Origin: Meiothermus sp.
Lineage (GTDB): Bacteria > Deinococcota > Deinococci > Deinococcales > Thermaceae
Assembly (NCBI GenBank): GCA_026004095.1
Contig: BPIL01000009.1
Coordinates: 1 to 64,000 of the forward strand
Direction: 5' to 3'
Length of the DNA: 64,000 bases
Part shown: positions 1 through 6,854 of the stretch, one piece after another
Numbering within the stretch: position 1 is the first letter of the stretch
Layout of the letters: each line of letters opens with the position of its first letter
Translations under genes and position numbers: made by a program
Notes under the pieces: generated by a model
Told to the model about the DNA's origin: nothing
What the model saw: only the letters and a program-made list of their open reading frames with translations
Databases searched by the model: none

Positions 1-228
1 GCCTGCGATGATGGCGTACTGACCATTCTCCAGCGGGCGCACCAGCAGGGGTTGCAGGATGCCACGCTCTTTGATGGAAGCAGCCAGTTCTGCCAGCTTC
101 TCAAACCGCTTGCGGGGCTGGGGGGTGGGGGAGAGGGCCGAGAGGGGCAGGGTTAGCTTGGAACGTCCTTCCTTGATGCGCTCGGCCTTGAGCAGGGCCG
201 TGCCGAGAACCTGCTCAAGGCGGCTCAT
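1..228 (-). CDS. parB: ParB-family partition protein, N-terminal part (cut by window edge)
   Basis: The minus-strand frame starts at ATG 228 and stays open to the left edge, giving 76 residues. It contains the start of the ParB/Spo0J nuclease-like domain: [19 protein letters not shown] followed by a YAIIAG stretch, which in the family leads into the GERR motif just outside the window. The start codon overlaps the TGA of parA (ATGA), so the two are translationally coupled in the usual parA-parB order. Its role by family is to bind a centromere site and spread along DNA, stimulating ParA ATPase for plasmid segregation. DNA-binding and dimerisation domains cannot be seen. Confidence 0.88.
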   Translation of the reverse strand, partial: MSRLEQVLGTALLKAERIKEGRSKLTLPLSALSPTPQPRKRFEKLAELAASIKERGILQPLLVRPLENGQYAIIAG

Positions 229-1172
229 GGACGCACCTCCGCTTTGAGGGCTTCCGATGCGACTGCGCTCAGAAACTCCTGGGTCAGCCGCTCAATCTCC
301 TCGCGGGCCTCTTTGTCCCCCACATTCTGTAAGGCCAGGGCGCTTTCAGTGGCTTTGCGGTGGGGGCCCGGCCGGTAGGTGAGGGGAGAGGCAATAGGCG
401 CGATGGACTGGAAAGCCGCCAGCCGATCCAGCACCCGGTTGTCCCCGCCGGTGCGCTGGTCGTATTTGGTTGGGACAAAGAAGCGCACAAAGGACTCCGG
501 AACGGTGTCAATCTGGCTCAGGCTGTCGCGGTACTCCGCTGCTGCTTCCAGTACCCCCACCACCGCCTCCAAACCCTTGATGCTGGTCTCTACCGGGACG
601 ATCAGACCGTCACTGGCCATGGCGGCCAGGGCCGCCAGATGGCCCAGGGAGGGCAGGGAGTCGATCAGCACGAAGTCAAACTCCGGCTCTTTGCGCAGGG
701 CGGTACGCAGCAGCAGGGTGGATAGCGGCTTTTGCATTAGCCGCACCTCGATCCGGGCCAGGTCCAGGCTCGAGGGCACCAGGTGCAGGCCGTTTTCCAG
801 AATGCGCGTGGGCGGCAGCTGTCCGGTCTCCAGCAAAAAGAGCAGGGTTTCTTCCGGCTTCACCTCCCGTGCTCCCAGCCAGGAGGTCAGGTTGGCCTGG
901 GGATCGGCGTCAATCAGCAGCACGCGGAAGCCCCGGTAGGCCAGGGCGGTCCCCAGGTCGCGCACCAGGCTGGTCTTGCCAGCCCCCCCAGCATGGGTGA
1001 AAGCGGTGAAAATGCCGCTGCCCTCGGGGGTCTGGATCTCTTCCAGCACGTACCAGTAGTTGCCCTGTTTGCGTCCGGGGATCAGCCCTTTGCTGAGCTG
1101 GCGGCGCAGGGTGGACTCGGGAATGCCCGTGCGGGCGGCATACTCGGATGGAGGAACCAGGCGTGAGCGCAT
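225..1172 (-). CDS. parA: ParA-family partition ATPase with N-terminal HTH and altered Walker A
   Basis: This 315-residue protein starts with a DNA-binding segment ([20 protein letters not shown], MerR/HTH-like, residues about 8-30). The ParA ATPase core follows: Walker A-like HAGGAGKTS near residue 62, switch DADPQ, and [18 protein letters not shown] as the Walker B region. The family's deviant Walker A normally reads KGGxGKT; here the signature lysine is alanine (AGGAGKT), while the second, P-loop lysine is kept. The N-terminal HTH suggests autorepression, and a large inverted repeat overlaps its own start codon. It should drive segregation of the replicon with the parB overlapping its stop. 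The ATG at 1172 appears leaderless. Confidence 0.88.
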   Translation of the reverse strand: MRSRLVPPSEYAARTGIPESTLRRQLSKGLIPGRKQGNYWYVLEEIQTPEGSGIFTAFTHAGGAGKTSLVRDLGTALAYRGFRVLLIDADPQANLTSWLGAREVKPEETLLFLLETGQLPPTRILENGLHLVPSSLDLARIEVRLMQKPLSTLLLRTALRKEPEFDFVLIDSLPSLGHLAALAAMASDGLIVPVETSIKGLEAVVGVLEAAAEYRDSLSQIDTVPESFVRFFVPTKYDQRTGGDNRVLDRLAAFQSIAPIASPLTYRPGPHRKATESALALQNVGDKEAREEIERLTQEFLSAVASEALKAEVRP

Positions 1173-1207
1173 ACGCTCACTTTATGTGAGCCTATGCGTG
1201 TTGTCAA
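1163..1207 (-). promoter_or_regulatory. parA promoter with overlapping inverted-repeat operator
   Basis: On the minus strand TTGACA (1207-1202), a 17-bp spacer and TAAAGT (1184-1179) are followed by 6 nt and the parA ATG, so the mRNA is probably leaderless. An inverted repeat with 12 of 13 matching positions (1168-1180 against 1186-1198, 5-bp loop) covers the -10 and start codon. A third GTGAGCG half-site lies at 1163-1169. The half-site GTGAGC occurs three times in alternating orientation, a layout expected for autorepression by the HTH of ParA. Confidence 0.75.
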
Positions 1208-1208
1208 C

Positions 1209-1688
1209 TCAGTATTCGCTGGGCAACAGGATGGTGTAGCCCTTCAACTCGTTTTCCGCCACCCACAGCTCGATTTCGGTCATGGGGAAGTCGGTGAAGG
1301 GAATCCTCTGACGGGCAATCACTTTTTCATCCACCTTCAGGCTGAACTGGCCCGCACCATCCTGCGCTTTGAGGTGGGCGCTCAGGAACGGCTCCCCCCG
1401 GTATTTCGGATAGTATGAGGCGATCATGTCCAAAAGCCAGTACGAGCGGGTTTCTTTGGCCAGGAAAGCCACCCCTTCGGTGTAGAGAAAACGCTGGAAT
1501 GGACGCCCCATTTGAACGAAGCGCTCGCTGCCGATGAACTGCCGCAGCGCCTCCTGCATCTTTTCGGTGTAGGCCCGCTGGAGCGCAGCCCGAGTGGTCT
1601 TTTGCTCTTCCGTCGGCAGCTCGTATACGCGGCTTAGCTGCTGGTGGATGGCGCGGTAGTCCAGCTTCTCGAGATCAATGGTCTGCAC
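1209..1688 (-). CDS. DUF6876-type protein
   Basis: The 159-residue frame is taken from GTG 1688, because AGGAGG (1694-1699) lies 5 nt upstream. A longer in-frame reading would run through a hairpin and is less likely. The centre carries RPFQRFLYTEGVAFLAKE, then RSYWLLDMIASYYP, the pattern I associate with DUF6876, a family of unknown function common on plasmids and phages. The C-terminal half ends in EIELWVAENELKGYTILLP, a likely beta-strand pair. It reads toward parA with its own promoter region. No function is assigned; the family name comes from motif recall and is not certain. Confidence 0.7.
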   Translation of the reverse strand: MQTIDLEKLDYRAIHQQLSRVYELPTEEQKTTRAALQRAYTEKMQEALRQFIGSERFVQMGRPFQRFLYTEGVAFLAKETRSYWLLDMIASYYPKYRGEPFLSAHLKAQDGAGQFSLKVDEKVIARQRIPFTDFPMTEIELWVAENELKGYTILLPSEY

Positions 1689-1710
1689 AAAAACCTCCTG
1701 AAAAAGCGAA

Positions 1711-1731
1711 ACCCCCGCTGGAAGCGGGGGT
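1711..1731 (-). terminator. Terminator-like hairpin in the leader of the DUF6876 gene
   Basis: A perfect 9-bp stem (1711-1719 against 1723-1731, loop GGA) is followed on the minus strand by TTTCGCTTTTT and then the AGGAGG of the DUF6876 gene. It sits in the 5' leader, so it may act as an attenuator or insulate against upstream transcription. Confidence 0.5.
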
Positions 1732-1768
1732 GGGTCAAGGGATTGCAGCAACTTTTGATAGCGCAATC

Positions 1769-1798
1769 TTGACATTCCTACTATTGCAAATCTACACT
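1769..1798 (+). promoter_or_regulatory. Promoter for the hairpin-rich plus-strand unit
   Basis: TTGACA (1769-1774) and TACACT (1793-1798) are separated by 18 bp. GTG 1807 lies 8 nt after the -10 box, as in the leaderless genes elsewhere in the window. The transcript would run through the hairpin block to the terminator at 2395-2421. Confidence 0.6.
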
Positions 1799-1806
1799 TT
1801 CGCTAA

Positions 1807-2106
1807 GTGGTACCCCGCCCGGGGGTTGTAACCGGGCACCCAACGGCGCTGGGGGAAGCAACGGAACCCCCGACCCCAGCGCCAGGGGTCGGGAAAGGGG
1901 GGGGTATGGTTGTCAACGTACCCCCCCGGGCCTGGAGGCGGCTGTGGGACAACCCCACGGCCGCTCTCCACAGGATCCCCCAGGTTCTGCCCGTCAAGGG
2001 CAGGGCCTGGGGGATCACCCTAGGCCCGGGGGAAACCATCCCGCAGGGCCTCGAGGAGCGCATCCGCGAGGCCCTGCGGGAGCTGGGCTACCGGCCGCGC
2101 CGGTAG
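1807..2106 (+). CDS. Hypothetical protein encoded in hairpin-rich sequence
   Basis: A 99-codon frame starts at a possibly leaderless GTG (1807). A shorter start at ATG 1906, after a G-rich stretch, gives 66 residues. The C-terminal half is the more protein-like part, with WRRLWDNPTAALHRIP and GLEERIREALRELGYRPRR, a probable basic amphipathic helix. The N-terminal 33 residues are Gly/Pro-rich and may be untranslated. Almost every base lies in a perfect hairpin, including a 15-bp stem (2039-2053 with 2067-2081) and a 14-bp stem over the stop codon. No family is recognised. It may be a real small protein or a by-product of a structured RNA. Confidence 0.4.
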   Translation: MVPRPGVVTGHPTALGEATEPPTPAPGVGKGGGMVVNVPPRAWRRLWDNPTAALHRIPQVLPVKGRAWGITLGPGETIPQGLEERIREALRELGYRPRR

Positions 2107-2421
2107 CCCAGCCTGTACGCCCCCCTCCTGTTCCACCAGGAGGGGGGAGGTAGATCGGCGGGGGAGCGGGCGCCTGGGAACCTAAGAAGGGAGCGGGGCT
2201 CAGGCCCGTAAGCCTCCCGGAGGTTCCAGGCCGTCCATCCCCGTGGACGCCGGTCGAGAAGCCCCCAGATCCCCGGTGTGGCCACACCGGGGGTTGCCTG
2301 CTCAACCCGGCAGGCTGAAGGGGGAATGGGGGAGAGCCCCCAGGGGGAGGCGGCCCGGCCAGCCGCCGATCCCTGGGGAGGGGGGGAACCCCAGCGGGAC
2401 GGCTTCGGCCGTCCCGTTTTT
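1817..2421 (+). ncRNA. Densely structured transcript: chain of perfect hairpins
   Basis: Between the promoter at 1769 and the terminator at 2421 the strand folds into consecutive stems. Examples are 1845-1854/1874-1883 (10 bp), 1869-1877/1885-1893 (9 bp, excluding the previous one), 1898-1906/1919-1927 (9 bp) and 1974-1984/2006-2016 with inner 1987-1992/1998-2003. Further along are 2039-2053/2067-2081 (15 bp), 2082-2095/2099-2112 (14 bp), 2120-2130/2137-2147 (11 bp) and a 22-bp palindrome at 2271-2292. At 2172-2231 there is a nested three-level stem. I know no RNA family with this form. It is listed as a candidate structured RNA that partly overlaps an ORF. Confidence 0.45.
2395..2421 (+). 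terminator. Rho-independent terminator with TTCG loop
   Basis: A perfect 9-bp GC-rich stem (2395-2403 with 2408-2416) closed by TTCG is followed by TTTTT (2417-2421). It ends the plus-strand unit starting near 1800 and lies just before the stop of the convergent gene at 2422. Confidence 0.85.
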
Positions 2422-2712
2422 CTATGCCTGCATGGGCAGATCCTCCTCCGCAAGCAGGGTCTCCCCGTTTGCCAGGAAGAAGATGCCCCGCAAAGCTCCT
2501 GGGCGCTTCCTGGGGCGCTGCATGGCGTCCTCCAGGGCTACCACGGCCCCGATGCCCAGGTGCTGACGCACCTGGGCTTTGACCTGCTCGATCTCGTCCG
2601 GGTCCCAGTCAGGCTCGGGCACAAAAGTAAAGAGCCTGACCTCCTCCTCCTTGAGGCCGAACTGCTTCATGGTTTGCTGGGCGAACTGGCGGGTGAAGGT
2701 TGCGGCATCCAT
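2422..2712 (-). CDS. Hypothetical protein
   Basis: This is a 96-residue soluble protein (MDAATFTRQFAQQTMKQFGL at the start) with an acidic middle (EPDWDPDEIEQVKAQVRQHL) and a C-terminal GIFFLANGETLLAEEDLPM segment. Predicted secondary structure is mixed alpha/beta. No Shine-Dalgarno is obvious before ATG 2712. I do not recognise the family. It converges with the hairpin-rich unit and shares the terminator region. Confidence 0.6.
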   Translation of the reverse strand: MDAATFTRQFAQQTMKQFGLKEEEVRLFTFVPEPDWDPDEIEQVKAQVRQHLGIGAVVALEDAMQRPRKRPGALRGIFFLANGETLLAEEDLPMQA

Positions 2713-2853
2713 GCTACATATAGCCTAGCCCACCCGCGTATACTTTGTTCAACCAACCCCTGCGCCCGGGGGTTGAAGGCTGTGCCAGGGCGTCCCCAGG
2801 CGGAGGGGGTAGGCTTTTAACCTCCCCCGCCGCCGGGGGAGCCAGGAGGGTGT

Positions 2854-3090
2854 ATGGAAGTATTTACCTTCCTGCACCGCCTCCTCGGCCAGGTCTACCT
2901 GGTCGGGGGGGCGGTGCGGGATCTCCTTCGGGGCCAGACCCCGAAGGATTTTGACTTCACCACCCCCCTGCCCCCGGGGGAGGTGGTCGAGCGGTTCAGG
3001 GGGGCCGGGCTCCCCCTGAACCTGCGGGGCCTCGAGCACGGCGTGGTGGCCACCGTGCTCGAGGGCCAGGACTCGCTGTGCAGCACATAG
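2854..3090 (+). pseudogene. N-terminal fragment of CCA-adding enzyme / poly(A) polymerase head domain
   Basis: The frame has VYLVGGAVRDLLRG followed by PKDFDFTTPLPPGEVVERF and LEHGVVATVLEG. These are the nucleotidyltransferase signature (GGxVRD, then the DxD metal site) of class II tRNA nucleotidyltransferases. Those enzymes are about 400 residues or more. Here similarity stops near residue 70 and the frame ends after QDSLCST, so palm, neck and tRNA-binding parts are missing. The break near 3066-3075 abuts a truncated DUF4326 gene on the other strand. The fragment is also hairpin-rich, for example a 10-bp stem over CTCCTTCGGGG and an 11-bp stem near 3030-3065. Confidence 0.75.
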
Positions 3091-3170
3091 GGATTGCCCA
3101 GCGCCGTTGGGCGGCCCACATACACGCCCTTTCCACCACGCTTCTTGTTTGATATTTCGATCTGTATCAT
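3070..3170 (-). pseudogene. Truncated DUF4326 protein gene
   Basis: From ATG 3170, preceded by a GGAGG at 3175-3179, the minus strand reads MIQIEISNKKRGGKG, then VYVGRPTALGNPYVLHSES, which matches the start of DUF4326 (VYIGRPxxxGNPF type). After about 33 residues the frame enters the antisense of the CCA-enzyme remnant and loses family character. The 3' part is therefore deleted and the end coordinate is approximate. Confidence 0.6.
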
Positions 3171-3214
3171 TAGCCCTCCATCAAACAAGCGGGGTAGCCT
3201 TTGCTGCCCCTTGC

Positions 3215-3664
3215 TCATCGCCTGCGATACTCCCAGGGCGGCTCAAAACGGCCCTGCCAGATGCCCCGCCGTTCCTGCCGGGCAGCTTCCTGGGCGGCCT
3301 GGTAGTGCCCCCCGCTGTACCGGCTGAAATCCAGCGCCCAACCCTGCTCAACCAGCCAGCGGTTGATCTCTACCCCGCCTACGCTGCACACCGCCACCAT
3401 CCGGCCATAGCGGTCGGTGTCGCGGGCCTGGCAGGCTACTGTCCGCTGGTTCAGAAAGTCGGCCAGGGCAAACGCTGCCCTCCGGCCACAGGGGTAGCGC
3501 TGCCCCTGTGCATCCAAACAGGTCTGCGAACCCTCGGGAGCATCCACCCCCCACAGGCGGATGCGCTGCCCCTGGATCTCCAGGGTGTCCCCATCAACAA
3601 CGCTGCCCCGGCCTACCACTGCGGGCTGGGCCAGGGCAACCAGGCTCAACAGGCTAACAACCAC
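3215..3664 (-). CDS. Secreted thermonuclease (SNase-like)
   Basis: The product is a staphylococcal-nuclease-fold enzyme of 149 residues from GTG 3664, which overlaps the upstream TAG by one base. An in-frame GTG about 12 codons earlier is an alternative start. A hydrophobic N-terminus (VVSLLSLVALAQPA) looks like a short export signal. The active-site set is complete: SVVDGDTLEI (Asp), RIRLWGVDAPE (Arg, Asp, Glu) and DRYGRMVAV (second Arg). The C-terminal part has the usual EINRWLVEQGWALDF and ARQERRGIWQG. It should cleave DNA and RNA in a calcium-dependent way outside the cytoplasm. It is the last gene of the hoxX operon. Confidence 0.9.
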   Translation of the reverse strand: MVVSLLSLVALAQPAVVGRGSVVDGDTLEIQGQRIRLWGVDAPEGSQTCLDAQGQRYPCGRRAAFALADFLNQRTVACQARDTDRYGRMVAVCSVGGVEINRWLVEQGWALDFSRYSGGHYQAAQEAARQERRGIWQGRFEPPWEYRRR

Positions 3665-3861
3665 TAACGCTGGCTGGCCAGGCGTACCCGGGGGCACACG
3701 TCCTGTTGCAGCCGTTGACGGGTGGCTTCGTCGGTATTGGGGTGGCGGGCTACCAGCCGACGCACCTCGGCCTGGGGATGCCAGCTCAGGATCTCGAGGA
3801 CCCTCCCCGAGGTGTAGCGGTGGCTGGCGACCATGGGTTCGATGCCGCGATACTGTTCCAT
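3664..3861 (-). CDS. Small LRV-repeat protein
   Basis: This 65-residue protein carries two to three leucine-rich-variant-like repeats (SWHPQAEVRRLVARHPNT, then LQQDVCPRVRLASQR), the HPxxxVRxxxAxHPxT pattern seen in larger proteins at 11140 and 55762. ATG 3861 follows GGGAGGTAAGG and lies 2 bp after the preceding stop. LRV repeats form alpha/3-10 solenoids that bind proteins; the target is unknown. Its position in the hoxX operon suggests co-expression only. Confidence 0.7.
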   Translation of the reverse strand: MEQYRGIEPMVASHRYTSGRVLEILSWHPQAEVRRLVARHPNTDEATRQRLQQDVCPRVRLASQR

Positions 3862-3863
3862 CC

Positions 3864-4379
3864 TTACCTCCCAATAACGAGTTCAGACTCGGCGGCCAGG
3901 CAGACCGCCTCCAAAAACAACCGGCGCAAACGCGGGTACAGCTTCAACAGGCGGCTGCCCGTACCGGGCGCAGCCATTCGCTGTCCTACCAGCAGGTCAA
4001 ACTCAAGCTCGACCCGCGCCCGCAAGGCCGTGGGGCAGCCCTCGAGCCGTGCAATCAGGGCCTGCAAAGGCAGCCGTTCGGCCTCCAGGGAACCGACCCC
4101 CAGCACGGCCTGCATGGCCCTCCATACCTCTCTGGGATCGCGCAGGGGCAGTCCTTCTTCCAGGTCTATTTGCAGGGCCGGGCTCAGGGCGTAGCGGCAC
4201 TGGGGGTACAGCCCCGTAGAGGACACCGCCCCCTCGAGCTTCAGCTCCAGCAAGGCCTCCATCACCCGGGCCTCGCCCTGGGCCCCGTGGAAACCCCAGT
4301 CCCCGGCCAGGGCAAAAGCCTCCTCGAGGGTTACCGGCCCTCCTTGAAGGGCCTCCAGCAGGCGGCGGCGCAGGTTCAT
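3864..4379 (-). CDS. Hypothetical protein, possible winged-helix N-terminus
   Basis: This 171-residue helical protein starts four bases inside the hoxX stop (ATGA overlap). The first 60 residues (LLEALQGGPVTLEEAFALAG, then GEARVMEALLELKLEGAV) resemble a winged-helix layout. The rest is Leu/Arg-rich helix ending in RLFLEAVCLAAESELVIGR. No catalytic motif and no family are recognised. Tight coupling to hoxX suggests shared regulation. Confidence 0.65.
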   Translation of the reverse strand: MNLRRRLLEALQGGPVTLEEAFALAGDWGFHGAQGEARVMEALLELKLEGAVSSTGLYPQCRYALSPALQIDLEEGLPLRDPREVWRAMQAVLGVGSLEAERLPLQALIARLEGCPTALRARVELEFDLLVGQRMAAPGTGSRLLKLYPRLRRLFLEAVCLAAESELVIGR

Positions 4380-6091
4380 CGGGACACCGCCTTGGCCTGC
4401 CGGTGCAGTGCCAGGTGGGCCGGGGTCTCTGCGGGCGGCAGCTTGTACACGAAGGCGTGGCGGGCCTGGTGGTAGGCGCTGTCGCCCCAGAAACAGCGGG
4501 CCATCTCCGCCAGCTCCTCCTGGCGGTAGCGCTCCAGCGGCTTCTGGGCCTCCAACGCCTGGCGGTTGGCGGCCTTGATCTCCAGCAGGGTGCTCAGGCG
4601 GCGGGGCTCCAGCAGCTCCCGCAGCACCTCTTCCAGTTCATGCACAAAGGCCTCCCGGTCCTTGTGCAGCACTCCGCTGACCAGGCCCATACGAACCGCC
4701 TGCTGGGCCCCCAGCGGCTTCAGGCTCTCGGTCACCTCGAGGGCCTTCCTCTTTCCAATCCACCTGGGTAGGATGAAGGTCCAGTATTCCGATCCATACA
4801 GGCCCATGCCCTTGTAGTGGATGTTCAGCACCACCCCCTCGCGCAGATACACCCGGTCGGCGGCCAGAGCCAGCACCGCGCCTCCGGCCCCGGCATGGCC
4901 CCGCACTGCCGACACGGTGAGCTTGGGCATCAGCAGGATCTCCCGCACCACGTCGTCAATGGCGTTAATGTTCTCCCACGATTCCAGCGCCGCATCTTTC
5001 GCGGCCTCGATGGCCCCCAGGTGGATGCCGTTGCTGAACACGTCGTACCCGCCCCACAGCACCAGGGCGGCAGTGGGGCGCCGGGCGGCCTCCTGGAGCT
5101 TTTTCTGCAAGGCCCGGGCCTGCTCGGTGCGCATTCCCCCGCCCTGGAACTCCCAGGCCAGGTGGCCCACCGTCTGTACCAGCCCCTCTACCTCCAGGCT
5201 TTCCTCCCAGTAGCGGATCTCCTGGTAGTTGGCTCCGTTGAACTCATCCCCCCACACCGGGAGGGTCTGGGCCCGTTCGCCCAGCACCTGCACGGCGGGG
5301 AGCTTGATCCCGCCCTTGGCTTTGAGATGGCTGATCCAGATCGCGCCATCCACAGTCTTGCGCAGGATGGCCCCCTCCCGCTGGCCCAGCACCTCACCGG
5401 GTAGGCCTACTTCCACCCCCGGCTGGGCATGGGCCCCGAATAGATAAACCGGCATCCCCAGCACCTCATCCAGCACCCCCGGTGAACCGTCGGCGGCCCG
5501 GATGCGGCGCAGAATCTCCTTGGTGGGCATCCGCCCCCAGTCAATGGCCCGATCCTTCTGCTTGAGCACCGGGTGCAGCACCCCCCGGGCCTCTTGGACT
5601 TCGGCCAGCGGGGTGGGCTTCCAGACCCCCGCCTGCCAGGCCGGGAAGCGCTCCAGCGCCTCCAGCACACAGGCCACCGCCGCCTCCACCACCTCGTTCT
5701 GGTAGATGGAGGACTTGCTGGCCTCCCGCATGGGGAACTCCCGCCAGGCCCAGATGTCCCCGGCGTCCATCTCGGCGTTGGCCTGCAAGAGCGTGACCCC
5801 CCAGACCGGCTGGGCCTGCATGATGGCGTGATCCAGGCTGTAAGCCCCCCGATCCCCCCGGATGCCCGGATGCACGATCAGGGTGGGGTAGCGGCTCCAG
5901 ATGGTCTCCGGGACGGCCCGCTTGAGGAAGGGGCAGAGGATCAGCTCGGGCTGCCATAGCTCGACGGCCTCCAGCATCTGCTCATCGCTCAGGGCCAGCT
6001 CGATGCTGACCTGGTGATGCCGCTCCTCGAGCTCGACCTGCAAGCGCTGGCTGAGGGTGTTGTGGGCGGTAGTGAGAAAGAGGATTTTCAT
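4376..6091 (-). CDS. hoxX: HoxX, CO-forming hydrogenase maturation protein
   Basis: This 571-residue protein is homologous to HoxX/HypX, which uses formyl-tetrahydrofolate and CoA to release CO for the active site of NiFe-hydrogenases. The N-terminal formyltransferase half has HPGIRGDRGAYSLDHAI, then WGVTLLQANAEMDAGDIWA. The C-terminal enoyl-CoA-hydratase-like half has NGIHLGAIEAA, ESWENINAIDDVVREI, GHAGAGGAVLALAADRVYL and LYGSEYWTFILPRWIG. The length matches the family. ATG 6091 was chosen because TATAAT ends 7 nt upstream, indicating a leaderless mRNA; an upstream in-frame ATG would include the promoter. No hydrogenase gene is in the window. It is divergent from a Crp/Fnr regulator. Confidence 0.93.
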   Translation of the reverse strand: MKILFLTTAHNTLSQRLQVELEERHHQVSIELALSDEQMLEAVELWQPELILCPFLKRAVPETIWSRYPTLIVHPGIRGDRGAYSLDHAIMQAQPVWGVTLLQANAEMDAGDIWAWREFPMREASKSSIYQNEVVEAAVACVLEALERFPAWQAGVWKPTPLAEVQEARGVLHPVLKQKDRAIDWGRMPTKEILRRIRAADGSPGVLDEVLGMPVYLFGAHAQPGVEVGLPGEVLGQREGAILRKTVDGAIWISHLKAKGGIKLPAVQVLGERAQTLPVWGDEFNGANYQEIRYWEESLEVEGLVQTVGHLAWEFQGGGMRTEQARALQKKLQEAARRPTAALVLWGGYDVFSNGIHLGAIEAAKDAALESWENINAIDDVVREILLMPKLTVSAVRGHAGAGGAVLALAADRVYLREGVVLNIHYKGMGLYGSEYWTFILPRWIGKRKALEVTESLKPLGAQQAVRMGLVSGVLHKDREAFVHELEEVLRELLEPRRLSTLLEIKAANRQALEAQKPLERYRQEELAEMARCFWGDSAYHQARHAFVYKLPPAETPAHLALHRQAKAVSR

Positions 6092-6098
6092 GCTGTGG

Positions 6099-6186
6099 AT
6101 TATACAAAAACTTTTCGCTTTATAGTCAAACCCCGTCTGACATGGACATCCTGATTTATACAAACAAAACGAAATCTTTGTATGAT
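6099..6186. promoter_or_regulatory. Divergent promoter region of hoxX and the Crp/Fnr gene
   Basis: For hoxX the minus strand has TATAAT (6104-6099) and TTGACT (6129-6124, spacer 19). For the regulator the plus strand has TATGAT (6181-6186), 5 or 8 nt before its two possible ATGs. Both genes look leaderless. The element CAAAAACTTTTCG (6105-6117), repeated at other operons of the window, lies across the hoxX spacer. No clear FNR or CRP palindrome was found by eye. Confidence 0.7.
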
Positions 6187-6191
6187 AAAGA

Positions 6192-6854
6192 ATGATGCTC
6201 GAGCTAGCCGATCCCCCCACCCCTTCCTGGATGGATCTGCCGCCCTATTTGCTGGAAAGCCTGCGCCAGAACACCACCGCCTGGGCTGCCCCGGCAGGTC
6301 GCACCATCTACAGCGAGGGCGATCAGGCGGTAGCGCTGTACCTGGTGGAGTATGGCGAGGTGCGCCTGTTTCGCCGCCAGCCTGACCGCGAGTACACTGT
6401 GAGCCTGGTTGGAAGCCACGGCATCTTTGGCGAGATGGCGGTGTTGGAAGAGGTGTTCCGCGCCCACAATGCTGAGACCACCCGCGCCAGCCGCCTGCGC
6501 ACCCTGTATAAAGACACCTACTTCCGCCTGGCCCGGGAGTGGCCTATGCTGCGGCATTTTGTGGCCGTCACCCTGGCCCAGCGGCTGCGCCAGGCCAACC
6601 AGCAGATCGAGGTGCTGTCCTACGCCGGCTCCCGCGGGCGGCTGCTGCACCTGCTTTTGCAGCTGCACCATAAGGGCCTGGCCCAGGGGGGGCTGGCGAT
6701 GACCCAGCAGCAGCTCGCGAACCAGGCCCGGATCTCCCGTGAATCGGTGACCCAGGTGATGGGCGAGCTGCGCCGGATAGGGGCTGCTTTTTATAAAGGG
6801 GGTCTGCTCTACATTGCAGACCCCCAGAAACTCGAAGACCTGCTGTTGGGCTAG
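6192..6854 (+). CDS. Crp/Fnr-family transcription regulator
   Basis: The 220-residue regulator has a cNMP-binding-type beta-barrel: GRTIYSEGDQAVALYLVEYG, then HGIFGEMAVLEE. A dimer helix precedes a winged helix with MTQQQLANQARISRESVTQV as recognition region. No N-terminal cysteine cluster for a 4Fe-4S centre is visible, so it is probably not an oxygen-sensing FNR. ATG 6192 or 6195 follows TATGAT by only a few bases, so the mRNA is likely leaderless. It is a plausible regulator of the divergent hoxX operon. Confidence 0.88.
   Translation: MMLELADPPTPSWMDLPPYLLESLRQNTTAWAAPAGRTIYSEGDQAVALYLVEYGEVRLFRRQPDREYTVSLVGSHGIFGEMAVLEEVFRAHNAETTRASRLRTLYKDTYFRLAREWPMLRHFVAVTLAQRLRQANQQIEVLSYAGSRGRLLHLLLQLHHKGLAQGGLAMTQQQLANQARISRESVTQVMGELRRIGAAFYKGGLLYIADPQKLEDLLLG

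Noticed and set aside
2015-2453. Minus-strand ORFs opposite the hairpin-rich unit
   Set aside because: They arise from the palindromic, stop-poor GC sequence and lack Shine-Dalgarno sites and family motifs.
6092-6220. N-terminal extension of HoxX
   Set aside because: It would translate the promoter; family alignment begins at MKILFLTTAHN.
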